Assembly (NCBI RefSeq): GCF_003627815.1
Contig: NZ_CP032698.1
Location: 3,348,001-3,412,000 of the forward strand
Length of the DNA stretch: 64,000 nucleotides
From: Streptomyces hundungensis
GTDB taxonomy: Bacteria; Actinomycetota; Actinomycetes; Streptomycetales; Streptomycetaceae
Direction: 5' to 3'
The notes below the pieces were generated by a model. The model had not been told where the DNA came from, made no database searches, and saw only the letters and a program-made list of their open reading frames with translations. The position numbers were made by a program, and so were the translations under genes. Of this stretch, positions 18,589-27,522 are shown in pieces (position 1 is the stretch's first letter; each line of letters opens with the position of its first letter).

Positions 18589-19191
18589 ATGGATGGGAAC
18601 ACGGGGTCGCCACCCCGCCCCCGGCGGGCGGACGCGCGGCGCAACCACGACCGTCTGCTGGCAACCGCCCGCACCGCCTTCGCGGAACACGGCACGGACA
18701 CCTCCCTGGAGGACGTGGCCCGCAGGGCAGGCGTGGGCATCGGCACCCTCTACCGCCACTTCCCCACCCGCCACGCCCTGCTGAGCGCGGTGTTCCAGAG
18801 CGAGGTGGAGATACTGCTCGCCCGGTCACGGGAGTTGCTGGACGCCGAGCAGCCCTGCACCGCGCTGATCGAGTGGCTGCGCGCCATCATCACGCACGCG
18901 GGCCTGTACCGGGGCCTGGCCCGTGCCCTCATGTCGGCCTCGGGGGACGCCAGTTCGGCCCTGGCCCGGTGCAGCGAACCGATGCGGGAGGCGGGCGACG
19001 CCCTGCTCGTACGGGCCCGGGAAGCCGGTTCCGTACGCGCCGACGTCACCATCGCCGACCTCATGCAGCTCACCAACGCCATCGCGCTGGCGGCCGAACA
19101 GTCCCCGGACGACCTGGAGTTGGCCGACCGGCTGCTGGCCCTGACCTATCGGGGCCTGAAGGGCCAGCCACGCCCGACCGGCCGCGCCTAG
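18589..19191 (+). CDS. TetR/AcrR-family transcriptional regulator
   Basis: This 200-aa repressor has the N-terminal HTH (DTSLEDVARRAGVGIGTLYRHFPTRHAL, residues about 38-65 in part) and a C-terminal ligand-binding half with no recognised ligand. The ATG at 18589 lies 5 nt after CATGCT and has no Shine-Dalgarno, so it may be leaderless. It is convergent with the DeoR-type gene and the two stop codons overlap in the sequence CTAG. No obvious target gene is adjacent. Confidence 0.88.
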   Translation: MDGNTGSPPRPRRADARRNHDRLLATARTAFAEHGTDTSLEDVARRAGVGIGTLYRHFPTRHALLSAVFQSEVEILLARSRELLDAEQPCTALIEWLRAIITHAGLYRGLARALMSASGDASSALARCSEPMREAGDALLVRAREAGSVRADVTIADLMQLTNAIALAAEQSPDDLELADRLLALTYRGLKGQPRPTGRA

Positions 19192-20147
19192 CGGCGCCGC
19201 AGATCCGCGACCCGGGCCCGCTCGCCCGGCCCCTGCGGCTCCCCCATCCCCGAAGCACTGCGCAACTGCGGGCCCGCGCCGGGGCCGTGGGTGCGGCGCT
19301 GACCCGGGAGCGGCACGTCGCGGCGGGGCGGCCGGCCCGGGGCGGTCTCGCCGGACGGGGCACCCGAGGGGCCCGCCACGGCGATCTGCACCCCCTGGTC
19401 GGCGAGGGCCTGCAACTCGGTGGCGGCCCGGTCGTCGTGGCCCGGCGGCTCGTCGGTGACCAGGCGGGTGATCACGTCGGTCGGCACCGTCTGGAACATG
19501 GTGTCGGTGCCCAGCTTGGTGTGGTCGGCGAGGACCACGACCTCGGCCGCGGCCTGCACCAGCGCGCGGTCCACGCTCGCCGAGAGCATGTTGGAGGTGG
19601 ACAGACCGCGCTCGGCGGTGAGACCGCTCCCGGACAGGAAGGCGCGGGAGACCCGCAGCCCCTGGAGGGACTGCTCGGCACCACTGCCCACCAGGGCGTA
19701 GTTGGAGCCGCGCAGGGTGCCCCCGGTCATGACGACCTCCACCCGGTTGGCATGGGCCAACGCCTGGGCCACCAGCAGGGAGTTGGTGACGACGGTCAGG
19801 CCGGGGACCCGCGCGAGCCGGCGGGCCAGCTCCTGCGTGGTCGTCCCCGCGCCGACCACGATGGCCTCGCCCTCTTCGACGAGACCCGCGGCGAGGTCGG
19901 CGATGGCCGTCTTCTCCGCGGTGGCTAGATGGGATTTCTGCGGGAAGCCGGACTCACGGGTGAATCCGCCCGGCAGTACCGCACCGCCGTGGCGGCGGTC
20001 GAGGAGTCCTTCGGCCTCCAGCGCCCGCACGTCCCGCCGTACGGTCACTTCGGAGGTCTGGACGACACGGGCGAGCTCCCGGAGCGATACCGCCCCGTTG
20101 GCACGCACCATTTCGAGGATCAATTGGCGACGTTCTGCTGCGAACAC
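19188..20147 (-). CDS. DeoR/GlpR-family transcriptional regulator
   Basis: This 319-aa regulator has the DeoR HTH at the N-terminus (AERRQLILEMVRANG then EVTVRRDVRALEAEGLLDRRHGGA) and the sugar-phosphate-sensing DeoRC domain (about 75-235; the GAGTTTQELARRL and FLSGSGL regions are visible). About 80 C-terminal residues are Pro/Gly/Arg-rich and lie outside the family core. The GTG at 20147 precedes MFAAERRQ, the usual start. Being near a nucleoside-catabolism locus it is one candidate for the regulator of that regulon, but its own promoter lacks the shared palindrome. Confidence 0.9.
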   Translation of the reverse strand: MFAAERRQLILEMVRANGAVSLRELARVVQTSEVTVRRDVRALEAEGLLDRRHGGAVLPGGFTRESGFPQKSHLATAEKTAIADLAAGLVEEGEAIVVGAGTTTQELARRLARVPGLTVVTNSLLVAQALAHANRVEVVMTGGTLRGSNYALVGSGAEQSLQGLRVSRAFLSGSGLTAERGLSTSNMLSASVDRALVQAAAEVVVLADHTKLGTDTMFQTVPTDVITRLVTDEPPGHDDRAATELQALADQGVQIAVAGPSGAPSGETAPGRPPRRDVPLPGQRRTHGPGAGPQLRSASGMGEPQGPGERARVADLRRR

Positions 20148-20302
20148 GAAACTGACAGTAACCTGGGCGGCCGAATATTCTCAGCAGTTTGCGCCGAATA
20201 ACAGAAGGTGCACCCAAAGGGGGTTGTCGAGTGGTATACGTCCCGTTGTGGCCTCTCGGGCCCCGGGCCGCACTCGCCAACCCCCCCGTCCCAGCAGGGG
20301 AG

Positions 20303-21742
20303 TTACGCCTCTCCGGCCTTCTTGCGGGTGTGCAGCTGGCGGGCCACCTCGGCGATCGAGCCGGACAGCGACGGGTACACGGTGAAGGCGTTGGCGATCT
20401 GCTCCACCGTCAGGTTGTTGTCGACCGCGATCGAGATGGGGTGGATCAGTTCACTCGCGCGCGGGGCGACCACACAGCCGCCGACGATGATGCCGGTGCC
20501 AGGACGGCAGAAGATCTTGACGAAGCCGTCCCGGATGCCCTGCATCTTGGCGCGCGGGTTGCGCAGGAGCGGCAGCTTCACGACCCGAGCGTCGATCTTG
20601 CCGGCGTCCACGTCGGCCTGGGTGTAGCCGACGGTGGCGATCTCGGGGTCGGTGAAGACGTTGGAGGAGACCGTCTTCAGGTTCAGGGGGGCCACCGCGT
20701 CGCCCAGGAAGTGGTACATCGCGATGCGGCCCTGCATGGCGGCGACCGACGCCAGGGCGAAGATGCCGGTCACGTCGCCGGCCGCGTACACGCCGGGGGC
20801 GGAGGTGCGCGAGACCTTGTCGGTCCAGATGTGGCCGGACTCCTTGAGGCGTACGCCCGACTCCTCCAGGCCCATGTTCGCGGTGTTGGGGATCGCGCCG
20901 ACGGCCATCAGGCAGTGGCTGCCGCTGATGACGCGGCCGTCGGAGAGGGTGACCTCGACGCGGTCGCCGACGCGCTTGGCGGACTCGGCGCGCGAGCGGG
21001 CCATGACGTTCATGCCGCGGCGGCGGAACACGTCCTCCAGGACCGCGGCCGCGTCCGGGTCCTCACCGGGCAGCACCCGGTCGCGGGACGAGACGAGGGT
21101 GACCTTGGAGCCGAGCGCCTGGTAGGCGCCCGCGAACTCGGCGCCGGTGACGCCGGAGCCGACCACGATGAGCTCCTCGGGCAGCTCGTCCAGGTCGTAC
21201 ACCTGCGTCCAGTTGAGGATGCGCTCGCCGTCGGGCTGCGCGTCGGGCAGCTCGCGCGGGCTTCCGCCGGTGGCGATGAGCACGGCCTCGCAGGTGAGCA
21301 TCTCCTCGGTGCCGTCGGCGGCCGTGACGATCACGTCCCGGGTGCCGTCGATGCCCTGCGGCCCGGCGAGCCGGCCGCGGCCGCGCATGACGCGGGCGCC
21401 GGCCCGGGTCACGGAGGCGGTGATGTCGTGGGACTGGGCGAGCGCGAGGCGCTTCACACGGCGGTTGACCTTGCCGAGGTCCACGCCGACGACCCGCGCG
21501 GACTGCTCCTCGGGCGGGGTGTCGTCGGCGACGAGGATGCCCAACTCCTCGTACGAAGAGTCGAAGGTGGTCATCACCTCGGCCGTCGCGATCAGGGTCT
21601 TCGACGGCACGCAGTCGGTGAGCACCGACGCCCCGCCCAGACCGTCGCAGTCCACGACGGTCACCTCCGCACCGAGCTGGGCGCCCACCAGGGCCGCCTC
21701 GTATCCGCCCGGTCCGCCACCGATGATCACGATCCGCGTCAC
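20303..21742 (-). CDS. lpdA: NAD(P)H-quinone reductase of the LpdA flavoprotein disulfide reductase family
   Basis: This 479-aa FAD enzyme has GGGPGGYEAALVGAQLGAEV at the N-terminus for FAD, a second dinucleotide fold (VVGSGVTGAEFAGAY near 190) and a C-terminal dimer domain. The redox loop reads GGASVLTDCVPSK: the first Cys of the usual CxxxxC pair is missing, so it cannot work as a normal dihydrolipoamide dehydrogenase. This pattern is known from mycobacterial LpdA (Rv3303c), which reduces quinones. The GTG at 21742 gives the canonical VTRIVIIGGGPGG start; the open frame upstream is not coding-like. Confidence 0.92.
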   Translation of the reverse strand: MTRIVIIGGGPGGYEAALVGAQLGAEVTVVDCDGLGGASVLTDCVPSKTLIATAEVMTTFDSSYEELGILVADDTPPEEQSARVVGVDLGKVNRRVKRLALAQSHDITASVTRAGARVMRGRGRLAGPQGIDGTRDVIVTAADGTEEMLTCEAVLIATGGSPRELPDAQPDGERILNWTQVYDLDELPEELIVVGSGVTGAEFAGAYQALGSKVTLVSSRDRVLPGEDPDAAAVLEDVFRRRGMNVMARSRAESAKRVGDRVEVTLSDGRVISGSHCLMAVGAIPNTANMGLEESGVRLKESGHIWTDKVSRTSAPGVYAAGDVTGIFALASVAAMQGRIAMYHFLGDAVAPLNLKTVSSNVFTDPEIATVGYTQADVDAGKIDARVVKLPLLRNPRAKMQGIRDGFVKIFCRPGTGIIVGGCVVAPRASELIHPISIAVDNNLTVEQIANAFTVYPSLSGSIAEVARQLHTRKKAGEA

Positions 21743-21976
21743 GAAAAAGTCCGCCTCGTAGTGTCGATCCCGGCCTGCCTGCCCGCCCGGCCGGGGGTCC
21801 GGGGCGGGGCCCCGGGGGAACGCAGTACGTACTTCATTGTCCCGCACGCTTCCCGTGTCCTCGCCCCGGGGGCGCCATTCGGCCGCCATGGCGGGATCCG
21901 GCGGGATCCCGCGGGGCCCCGGTGGTGGCGGGCGGCGCGAACGGCCCCCGCGGGTCACTGTCGTACCCTCGACACC

Positions 21977-22414
21977 ATGTCGCTCTACGCCGCGTACGCC
22001 GGCAACCTGGATCCGCGGCTGATGACCCGCCGCGCCCCGCACTCTCCGCTGCGCGGCACCGGCTGGCTCAACGGCTGGCGCCTGACGTTCGGCGGAGAGC
22101 AGATGGGCTGGGAGGGCGCCCTCGCGACGATCGTCGAGGCCCCCCGCTCCCAGGTCTTCGTCGCCCTGTACGACATCGCGCCGCTCGACGAGGAGTCGAT
22201 GGACCGGTGGGAGGGCGTCGGCCTCGACATCTACCGCCGGATGCGGGTGCGGGTGCACACGCTGGACGGGGAGGACGCGGCGTGGCTGTACGTCCTGAAC
22301 GGGTATGAGGGCGGCCTGCCCTCGGCCCGTTACCTGGGCGAGCTGGCCGACGCGGCGGAGTCCGCGGGCGCGCCCCACGACTACGTAATGGAACTCCGCA
22401 AACGCCCCTGCTGA
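21977..22414 (+). CDS. Gamma-glutamylcyclotransferase-like protein
   Basis: This 145-aa protein has the GGCT-like fold: YAAYAGNLDPRLM at the start (usual YGSN-type substrate loop), then LYDIAPLDEESMDRWEGV with the conserved acidic residue, and a Tyr-rich second half. Such enzymes release 5-oxoproline from gamma-glutamyl compounds; the actual substrate is unknown. A TACCCT box 7 nt before the ATG and no Shine-Dalgarno suggest a leaderless mRNA. It is divergent from lpdA. Confidence 0.85.
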   Translation: MSLYAAYAGNLDPRLMTRRAPHSPLRGTGWLNGWRLTFGGEQMGWEGALATIVEAPRSQVFVALYDIAPLDEESMDRWEGVGLDIYRRMRVRVHTLDGEDAAWLYVLNGYEGGLPSARYLGELADAAESAGAPHDYVMELRKRPC

Positions 22415-22469
22415 GCCCCCGCCCAGCTCGGGCCGAACGCTCGGCCCGGGGCGCACCACCAGCCCCCTG

Positions 22470-22604
22470 GGGGCGCGGGGAACTGCGCGACCAGCCACGC
22501 ACGGTCCGCAGCCGAAAAGTCGCCCCCTCCCCGGGGCACCGGACGCTCAAGACGACTTTCACCTGCGGCCCGGTGGGGGCCGTTCGCGCAGTTCCCCGCG
22601 CCCC
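22470..22604. repeat. Dispersed repeat, 2 copies face to face
   Basis: One copy of the core in direct orientation (22470-22490) and one inverted copy (22584-22604) lie about 95 bp apart in the 410-bp gap before the purine nucleoside phosphorylase gene. Apart from these and the promoter at 22687-22824 nothing else is seen in the gap. Confidence 0.75.
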
Positions 22605-22698
22605 TGACAGGGCTGGTGGCGGGCCCGGCGACCCTCGCTGAGGGCGGGCCTTCGTGTGAAGCCACAAACGGATTCGGCAGGTCCGTTATCCTGGACAT

Positions 22699-22710
22699 CT
22701 ACGCGCGTAG
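22699..22710. promoter_or_regulatory. Nucleoside-regulon palindrome CTACGCGCGTAG (purine nucleoside phosphorylase)
   Basis: A perfect 12-bp palindrome lies just after a TATCCT -10 box (22687-22692), at the expected transcription start. The leader downstream contains a CCGGGGG-AAAA-CCCCCCGG hairpin (22748-22766). The same word occurs upstream of deoC, add and the ABC ATPase gene, with variants before deoA and bmpA. Confidence 0.75.
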
Positions 22711-22824
22711 GACTTCAGCGGTTACGCTCGTGCGCGTACTTCTTCTTTACCGGGGGAAAACCCCCCGGACCCGGCCGGACAGTCACCGGGCGGGACGACG
22801 TTCCTTCGCGAGGCGAGAGACCCA

Positions 22825-23649
22825 GTGAACGCATCTGCCATCCCGGACCTGCTCCAGGACGACCCCCACGCCGCCGCCGACGCCGCCGCCGCGCGCCTGC
22901 GCGAGCTCACCGGCGCCGAGACCCACGACGTCGCCCTGGTGATGGGCTCCGGCTGGGCGCCGGCCGTCGACGCGCTCGGCGCCCCCGAGGCCGAGTTCCC
23001 CGTGACCGAGCTGCCGGGCTTCCCGGCGCCGGCCGTCGAGGGCCACGGCGGCAAGATCCGCTCGTACAAGATCGGCACCAAGCGCGTCCTGGTCTTCCTC
23101 GGCCGTACGCACTTCTACGAGGGCCGCGGCGTCGCCTCCGTCTCGCACGGCGTGCGCACCGCCGTCGCCGCCGGCTGCAAGACCGTCGTCCTGACCAACG
23201 GCTGCGGCGGCCTGCGCGACGGCATGCGCCCGGGCCAGCCGGTCCTCATCAGCGACCACATCAACCTGACGGCCACCTCGCCGATCATCGGCGCCAACTT
23301 CGTGGACCTCACCGACCTGTACTCGCCGCGCCTGCGCGCGCTGTGCAAGGAGGTCGACGAGACGCTGGAAGAGGGCGTCTACGTCCAGTTCCCCGGCCCG
23401 CACTACGAGACCCCGGCCGAGATCAACATGGTCCGCGTGCTCGGCGGCGACCTGGTCGGCATGTCGACCGTGCTGGAGGCCATCGCGGCCCGCGAGGCCG
23501 GCGCGGAGGTCCTCGGGATCTCGCTCGTCACCAACCTCGCCGCCGGTCTGACCGGTGAGCCGCTCAACCACGAAGAGGTGCTCCAGGCCGGCCGCGACTC
23601 GGCGGCGCGCATGGGCGAGCTGCTCACGCGGGTACTCGACCGCATCTGA
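22825..23649 (+). CDS. Purine-nucleoside phosphorylase (trimeric type)
   Basis: This 274-aa enzyme splits (deoxy)inosine and (deoxy)guanosine with phosphate, giving the base and (deoxy)ribose-1-phosphate. Active-site motifs are intact: VMGSGW phosphate loop, [26 protein letters not shown] and TNLAAG. The length fits the homotrimeric class II enzymes. The GTG at 22825 follows GAGAGACCCA. It is followed after 58 bp by the phosphomutase gene, which gives a direct route for the sugar-1-phosphate, so the pair is read as one operon under the 22699 palindrome. Confidence 0.95.
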   Translation: MNASAIPDLLQDDPHAAADAAAARLRELTGAETHDVALVMGSGWAPAVDALGAPEAEFPVTELPGFPAPAVEGHGGKIRSYKIGTKRVLVFLGRTHFYEGRGVASVSHGVRTAVAAGCKTVVLTNGCGGLRDGMRPGQPVLISDHINLTATSPIIGANFVDLTDLYSPRLRALCKEVDETLEEGVYVQFPGPHYETPAEINMVRVLGGDLVGMSTVLEAIAAREAGAEVLGISLVTNLAAGLTGEPLNHEEVLQAGRDSAARMGELLTRVLDRI

Positions 23650-23707
23650 GCCTTGCCCACCAGCACTTCCAAGCCCTTCCGAAAGCTCCTCCCGAAAGGC
23701 TGACAAC

Positions 23708-25354
23708 GTGACGCAGGACCTGATCGCGCGGGCCCGGGCCTGGCTCGCCGAGGACCCCGACAGCGAGACGCGCGACGAGCTGGCCAAGCTCATCGAGAGT
23801 TCGGCGGACGCCGAGCACGCGGCGGAGTTGGCCGCGCGGTTCAGCGGCACGCTCCAGTTCGGCACCGCCGGGCTGCGCGGCGAGCTGGGCGCCGGGCCGA
23901 TGCGGATGAACCGCTCGGTCGTCATCCGGGCCGCCGCCGGGCTCGCCGCGTACCTCAAGGCGAAGGGGCAGGGCGACGGGCTCGTCGTCATCGGCTACGA
24001 CGCGCGCTACAAGTCCGCCGACTTCGCGCGGGACACCGCGGCCGTCATGGTCGGCGCCGGACTGCGCGCGACGGTGCTCCCCCGGCCGCTGCCCACGCCC
24101 GTACTGGCGTACGCCATAAGGCACTTGGGCGCCGTCGCCGGCGTCGAGGTGACCGCGAGCCACAACCCGCCGCGGGACAACGGCTACAAGGTGTATCTGG
24201 GCGACGGCTCGCAGATCGTGCCGCCGGCCGACGCGGAGATCGCCGCCGAGATCGCGGCCGTCGCCTCGCTGCACGACGTGCCGCGCCCCGAGTCCGGCTG
24301 GGAGGTGCTCGGGGACGAGGTCCTGGACGCCTATCTGGCGCGTACGGACGCGGTGTTGACCGCCGGCTCGCCGCGCACCGCGAACGTCGTCTACACGGCG
24401 ATGCACGGCGTCGGCAAGGACGTGCTGCTCGCCGCGTTCGCGCGGGCCGGGTTCCCCGAGCCGGTGCTCGTGGCCGAACAGGCCGAGCCCGACCCGGCGT
24501 TCCCCACGGTCGCCTTCCCCAACCCGGAGGAGCCGGGCGCGATGGACCTGGCGTTCGCCACGGCCCGTCGCGTCGATCCCGACGTCGTGCTCGCCAACGA
24601 CCCGGACGCCGACCGCTGCGCGGCCGCGGTCAAGGACCGCGACGGCCAGTGGCGGATGCTGCGCGGTGACGAGGTCGGCGCGCTGCTCGCCGCCCACCTG
24701 GTCGCCAAGGGCGTCACCGGCGTGTTCGCCGAGTCGATCGTGTCGTCCTCGCTGCTCGGCCGCATCGCCGAGGCGGCGGGGCTCGGGTACGAGGAGACGC
24801 TGACCGGGTTCAAGTGGATCGCCCGCGTCGAGGACCTGCGCTACGGCTACGAGGAGGCGCTGGGCTACTGCGTCGACCCCGAGGGCGTGCGCGACAAGGA
24901 CGGCATCACGGCCGCCCTGGTCCTCGCCGAGCTGGTCTCCGTCCTCAAGGAGCAGGGCCGCACGGTTCTGGACCTGCTCGACGAACTGGCCCTGGCGCAC
25001 GGTCTGCACGCCACCGACCAGCTCTCGGTCCGGGTGGAGGACCTGACGGTGATCTCGAACGCGATGGCGCGGCTGCGCGAGCAGCCGCCGACCGCGCTCG
25101 CGGGGCTCGCCGTCACGAAGGCGGAGGACCTGACGGAGGGCACCGAGGAGCTGCCGCCCACCGACGGTCTGCGCTACTACCTGGAGGGCGCCCGGGTGAT
25201 CGTGCGCCCGAGCGGCACCGAGCCGAAGCTCAAGTGCTACCTGGAGGTCGTCGTCCCGGTCGGCTCGGCCGACGAGCTGGACGCGGCCCGCGCCCGGGGC
25301 GCCGAGCTGCTCGCCGGCATCAAGAAGGACCTCGCGGCGGCCGCCGGCATCTGA
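23708..25354 (+). CDS. Phospho-sugar mutase, probable phosphopentomutase
   Basis: This 548-aa alpha-D-phosphohexomutase-family enzyme has all four active-site loops: TASHNPP with the phosphoserine, NDPDADR for Mg2+, the sugar loop EEALGYCVDPEGVRDKDG (in part), and RPSGTEPK for phosphate. The sugar loop is of the PGM2/phosphopentomutase kind rather than GEESGH. Often annotated phosphomannomutase, but placement after PNP, and the need to turn deoxyribose-1-P into deoxyribose-5-P for DeoC, favour pentose-phosphate activity (inference). The GTG at 23708 gives the family-typical start. Confidence 0.9.
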   Translation: MTQDLIARARAWLAEDPDSETRDELAKLIESSADAEHAAELAARFSGTLQFGTAGLRGELGAGPMRMNRSVVIRAAAGLAAYLKAKGQGDGLVVIGYDARYKSADFARDTAAVMVGAGLRATVLPRPLPTPVLAYAIRHLGAVAGVEVTASHNPPRDNGYKVYLGDGSQIVPPADAEIAAEIAAVASLHDVPRPESGWEVLGDEVLDAYLARTDAVLTAGSPRTANVVYTAMHGVGKDVLLAAFARAGFPEPVLVAEQAEPDPAFPTVAFPNPEEPGAMDLAFATARRVDPDVVLANDPDADRCAAAVKDRDGQWRMLRGDEVGALLAAHLVAKGVTGVFAESIVSSSLLGRIAEAAGLGYEETLTGFKWIARVEDLRYGYEEALGYCVDPEGVRDKDGITAALVLAELVSVLKEQGRTVLDLLDELALAHGLHATDQLSVRVEDLTVISNAMARLREQPPTALAGLAVTKAEDLTEGTEELPPTDGLRYYLEGARVIVRPSGTEPKLKCYLEVVVPVGSADELDAARARGAELLAGIKKDLAAAAGI

Positions 25355-25375
25355 GCGGCGGGGCAGAAGGAACGC

Positions 25376-25409
25376 ACCGGGGCGGTGGTCAAGAGACCAC
25401 CGCCCCGGT
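25376..25409 (+). terminator. Terminator of the PNP-phosphomutase operon
   Basis: A perfect 15-bp stem (ACCGGGGCGGTGGTC and its complement) with an AAGA loop starts 22 bp after the stop and is followed by a pyrimidine-rich tail. Confidence 0.85.
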
Positions 25410-25584
25410 CCTGCTTTCGGGTGATTTCGTACGGCAGTTGACGCAGCGGTGCCGCATCGGGCGGGCCCGCGCGCGACAGGGTGGCCCGTACCTCGGGCCG
25501 TTCCCGGTGCGGCACTTCTCGCCGTACCCGGTGGCGTACCCGTGGCCGTACCCCTCGCCGTGCCCGAGCCAAGGAGCCGTCGCA

Positions 25585-26811
25585 GTGTCCCCGACCGCGC
25601 CTCCCCCAGCGACGACCACGGTCCGTCGCGGACCCGTTCCCGGCGCCCGCCGGTACCCGGCCGAGCGCGTCCCGGGCGGCCGCCCACCCGTTGGGGAGCG
25701 GGCGCGCACCGCCCTGCGGTACGCGGGGCCCGCGCTGCTCGGCCATCTCGCGGTGCGCCTGCTGGGGGTGATCGTCCTCGCCCGCTGGACGCATCTGCGC
25801 CACCACGGCCTGTGGCCGGTGCTCGCCAAGTCCTGGGACTCCAACTGGTACCTCGGCATCGCGGCGCACGGCTACGAGCTCACCCCGCCCGGCACCGAGG
25901 AACCCAGCAACCTGGCCTTCTTTCCGCTGTACCCGGTCCTGGTGAAGGCGGTCGCCGCCGTCACGCCCGGCTCGCGGGCCAGTGTCGCGCTGGTGCTCGC
26001 GGTCGTGTTCTCGCTGGTCGCCGCGGGCGGGGTGTTCGCGGTCGGCGACCGCCTCCACGGCCGGCGCACCGCCACCGTCCTGACGGTGTTGTGGGCCGCG
26101 CTGCCGGTCGGCGTGGTCCAGTGGATGGGTTACACCGAGTCCCTGTTCACGGCGCTGACGGCCTGGGCGCTGTACTGCGCGCTGACCGGACGCTGGGTCT
26201 GGGCCGGCTCGCTCGCGGCGCTCGCGGGGCTGACCCGCCCGACCGGCGTCGCGATCGCGGCCGCCGTCTCACTGACCGCCCTGGCCGCCCTCGTACGCGC
26301 CCGCCGCCTCGCGTGGCGGCCGGTGCTCGGCGGCCTGCTCGCCCCGCTCGGCTGGTGCTCCTATGTGGCCTGGGTGGGGCTGCGGGTCGGCCGCTGGGAC
26401 GGCTACTTCGCCGTGCAGAAGCTGTGGGCCAACGAGTGGGACGGCGGCGCCGGCACCCTGCGCGAGATGCGGGACCTGCTGGTGTACGCGAACCGGCCTC
26501 CGCTGTTCCTGGTCGTGGTCACGCTGGTCCTGCTCGTGTCCGGGGCGCTGTACGTGCTCTCGCTCGCCGACCGCCAGCCGCTGGTCCTGCTGGTCTTCAC
26601 CGGCGCGCTGCTGCTGGTCGTCCTCGGCAGCGGCGGCGTCTACTTCCCGCGGGCCCGCTTCCTGCTCCCCGGATTCCCGCTGCTGCTCCCCGTCGCGCTC
26701 GCCCTGTCACGGGCCCGCCGCACGGTGACGGCCCTCGTGCTGGGGGCGGCCGCCGTCTCGTCGGCGTGGCTGGGCGCGTACATGCTCATGGTGTGGCCGG
26801 GGCCGCCGTGA
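25585..26811 (+). CDS. PIG-V-like integral membrane mannosyltransferase
   Basis: This 408-aa protein has about eight to ten membrane helices. The early segment KSWDSNWYLGIAAHGYE carries the Asp that is essential in dolichol/polyprenol-phosphate-dependent GT-C transferases, and NLAFFPLYPVLVKAV plus GLTRPTGVAIAAA match bacterial PIG-V (GPI mannosyltransferase 2-like) proteins. It likely transfers mannose outside the membrane, but donor and acceptor are unknown. The GTG at 25585 has AAGGAG 8 nt upstream; longer in-frame extensions are not coding-like. Confidence 0.82.
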   Translation: MSPTAPPPATTTVRRGPVPGARRYPAERVPGGRPPVGERARTALRYAGPALLGHLAVRLLGVIVLARWTHLRHHGLWPVLAKSWDSNWYLGIAAHGYELTPPGTEEPSNLAFFPLYPVLVKAVAAVTPGSRASVALVLAVVFSLVAAGGVFAVGDRLHGRRTATVLTVLWAALPVGVVQWMGYTESLFTALTAWALYCALTGRWVWAGSLAALAGLTRPTGVAIAAAVSLTALAALVRARRLAWRPVLGGLLAPLGWCSYVAWVGLRVGRWDGYFAVQKLWANEWDGGAGTLREMRDLLVYANRPPLFLVVVTLVLLVSGALYVLSLADRQPLVLLVFTGALLLVVLGSGGVYFPRARFLLPGFPLLLPVALALSRARRTVTALVLGAAAVSSAWLGAYMLMVWPGPP

Positions 26812-26848
26812 CGGGGGCTTGACGCGGCCGGGGCGCGCCGGGGGTGCC

Positions 26849-27484
26849 TCAGCCGATGGCGAGCAGGACCACGAACAGGACCGCCCCGGCGACCGCGGGC
26901 GCGATGACCTCGTACGCCCAGCGGATGCTGACCGGTCCCTGCGCGCCCTCGCGCGAGGCGCCCTGCTCGGCGAGTTCGCGCAGGGTCAGGACGGACTGGT
27001 CGGTGGGCGCCATCCGCGCCTTGGTGTCGGTGACGTCGGCGGTCACCGAGGTTCCGATCTGCCCGTCGACCGTGGCGTCCCGCACCTGGCGGCGCGCGGC
27101 CCGCTTGCGCTGGCGCAGCGAGACCGGGATCGCCCACAGCTGGTACTTGCCGCCCGACTGGTCGAAGACCTCGCTGGAGTAGCCGGCCCGTACGTCCGCG
27201 ACGGACGCCCAGGGCAGGGTGATCGTGCGGAACGGGTTGCGCACGATCAACCGGTCGGCGCCCGCGAAGACCGCCGGGCGGAAGCTGAACGCGACGATCA
27301 GGGGCACCGCGCACAGCAGCACGGCGAGCGACAGCCAGGGCGCGTTGCCGTGGCCCTGGATCACGGCGTCGACGCCGAGCCAGAGGCCGATCGCGAGCAG
27401 CAGCGCGCCGCCGGCGATACCGGCGGCTGAGCGGTAGGTCCGGTCGGCGTAGGCCGGCTCGGCGGGCGGCGTGGGGCTCGTCAT
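26849..27484 (-). CDS. Membrane-anchored bacterial PH-domain protein
   Basis: This 211-aa protein has two N-terminal helices (about 20-40 and 48-66), a bacterial PH-like domain (about 70-115; DRLIVRNPFRTITLPWASVADVRAGYSSE in part is typical), and a C-terminal helix (about 190-209). Function is unknown. The ATG at 27484 marks the start of the conserved part. It lies 38 bp upstream of the sortase gene in the same direction of the minus strand order (sortase upstream), so co-transcription is possible. Confidence 0.82.
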   Translation of the reverse strand: MTSPTPPAEPAYADRTYRSAAGIAGGALLLAIGLWLGVDAVIQGHGNAPWLSLAVLLCAVPLIVAFSFRPAVFAGADRLIVRNPFRTITLPWASVADVRAGYSSEVFDQSGGKYQLWAIPVSLRQRKRAARRQVRDATVDGQIGTSVTADVTDTKARMAPTDQSVLTLRELAEQGASREGAQGPVSIRWAYEVIAPAVAGAVLFVVLLAIG

Positions 27485-27522
27485 GGCCCGATTCTGCCTC
27501 ACGCCCCCCGGGCGGGTTTCCC

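Noticed and set aside
20189..21960. A long plus-strand open frame opposite lpdA
   Set aside because: Shadow frame of the lpdA coding strand; only its end (from 21977) is a real gene.
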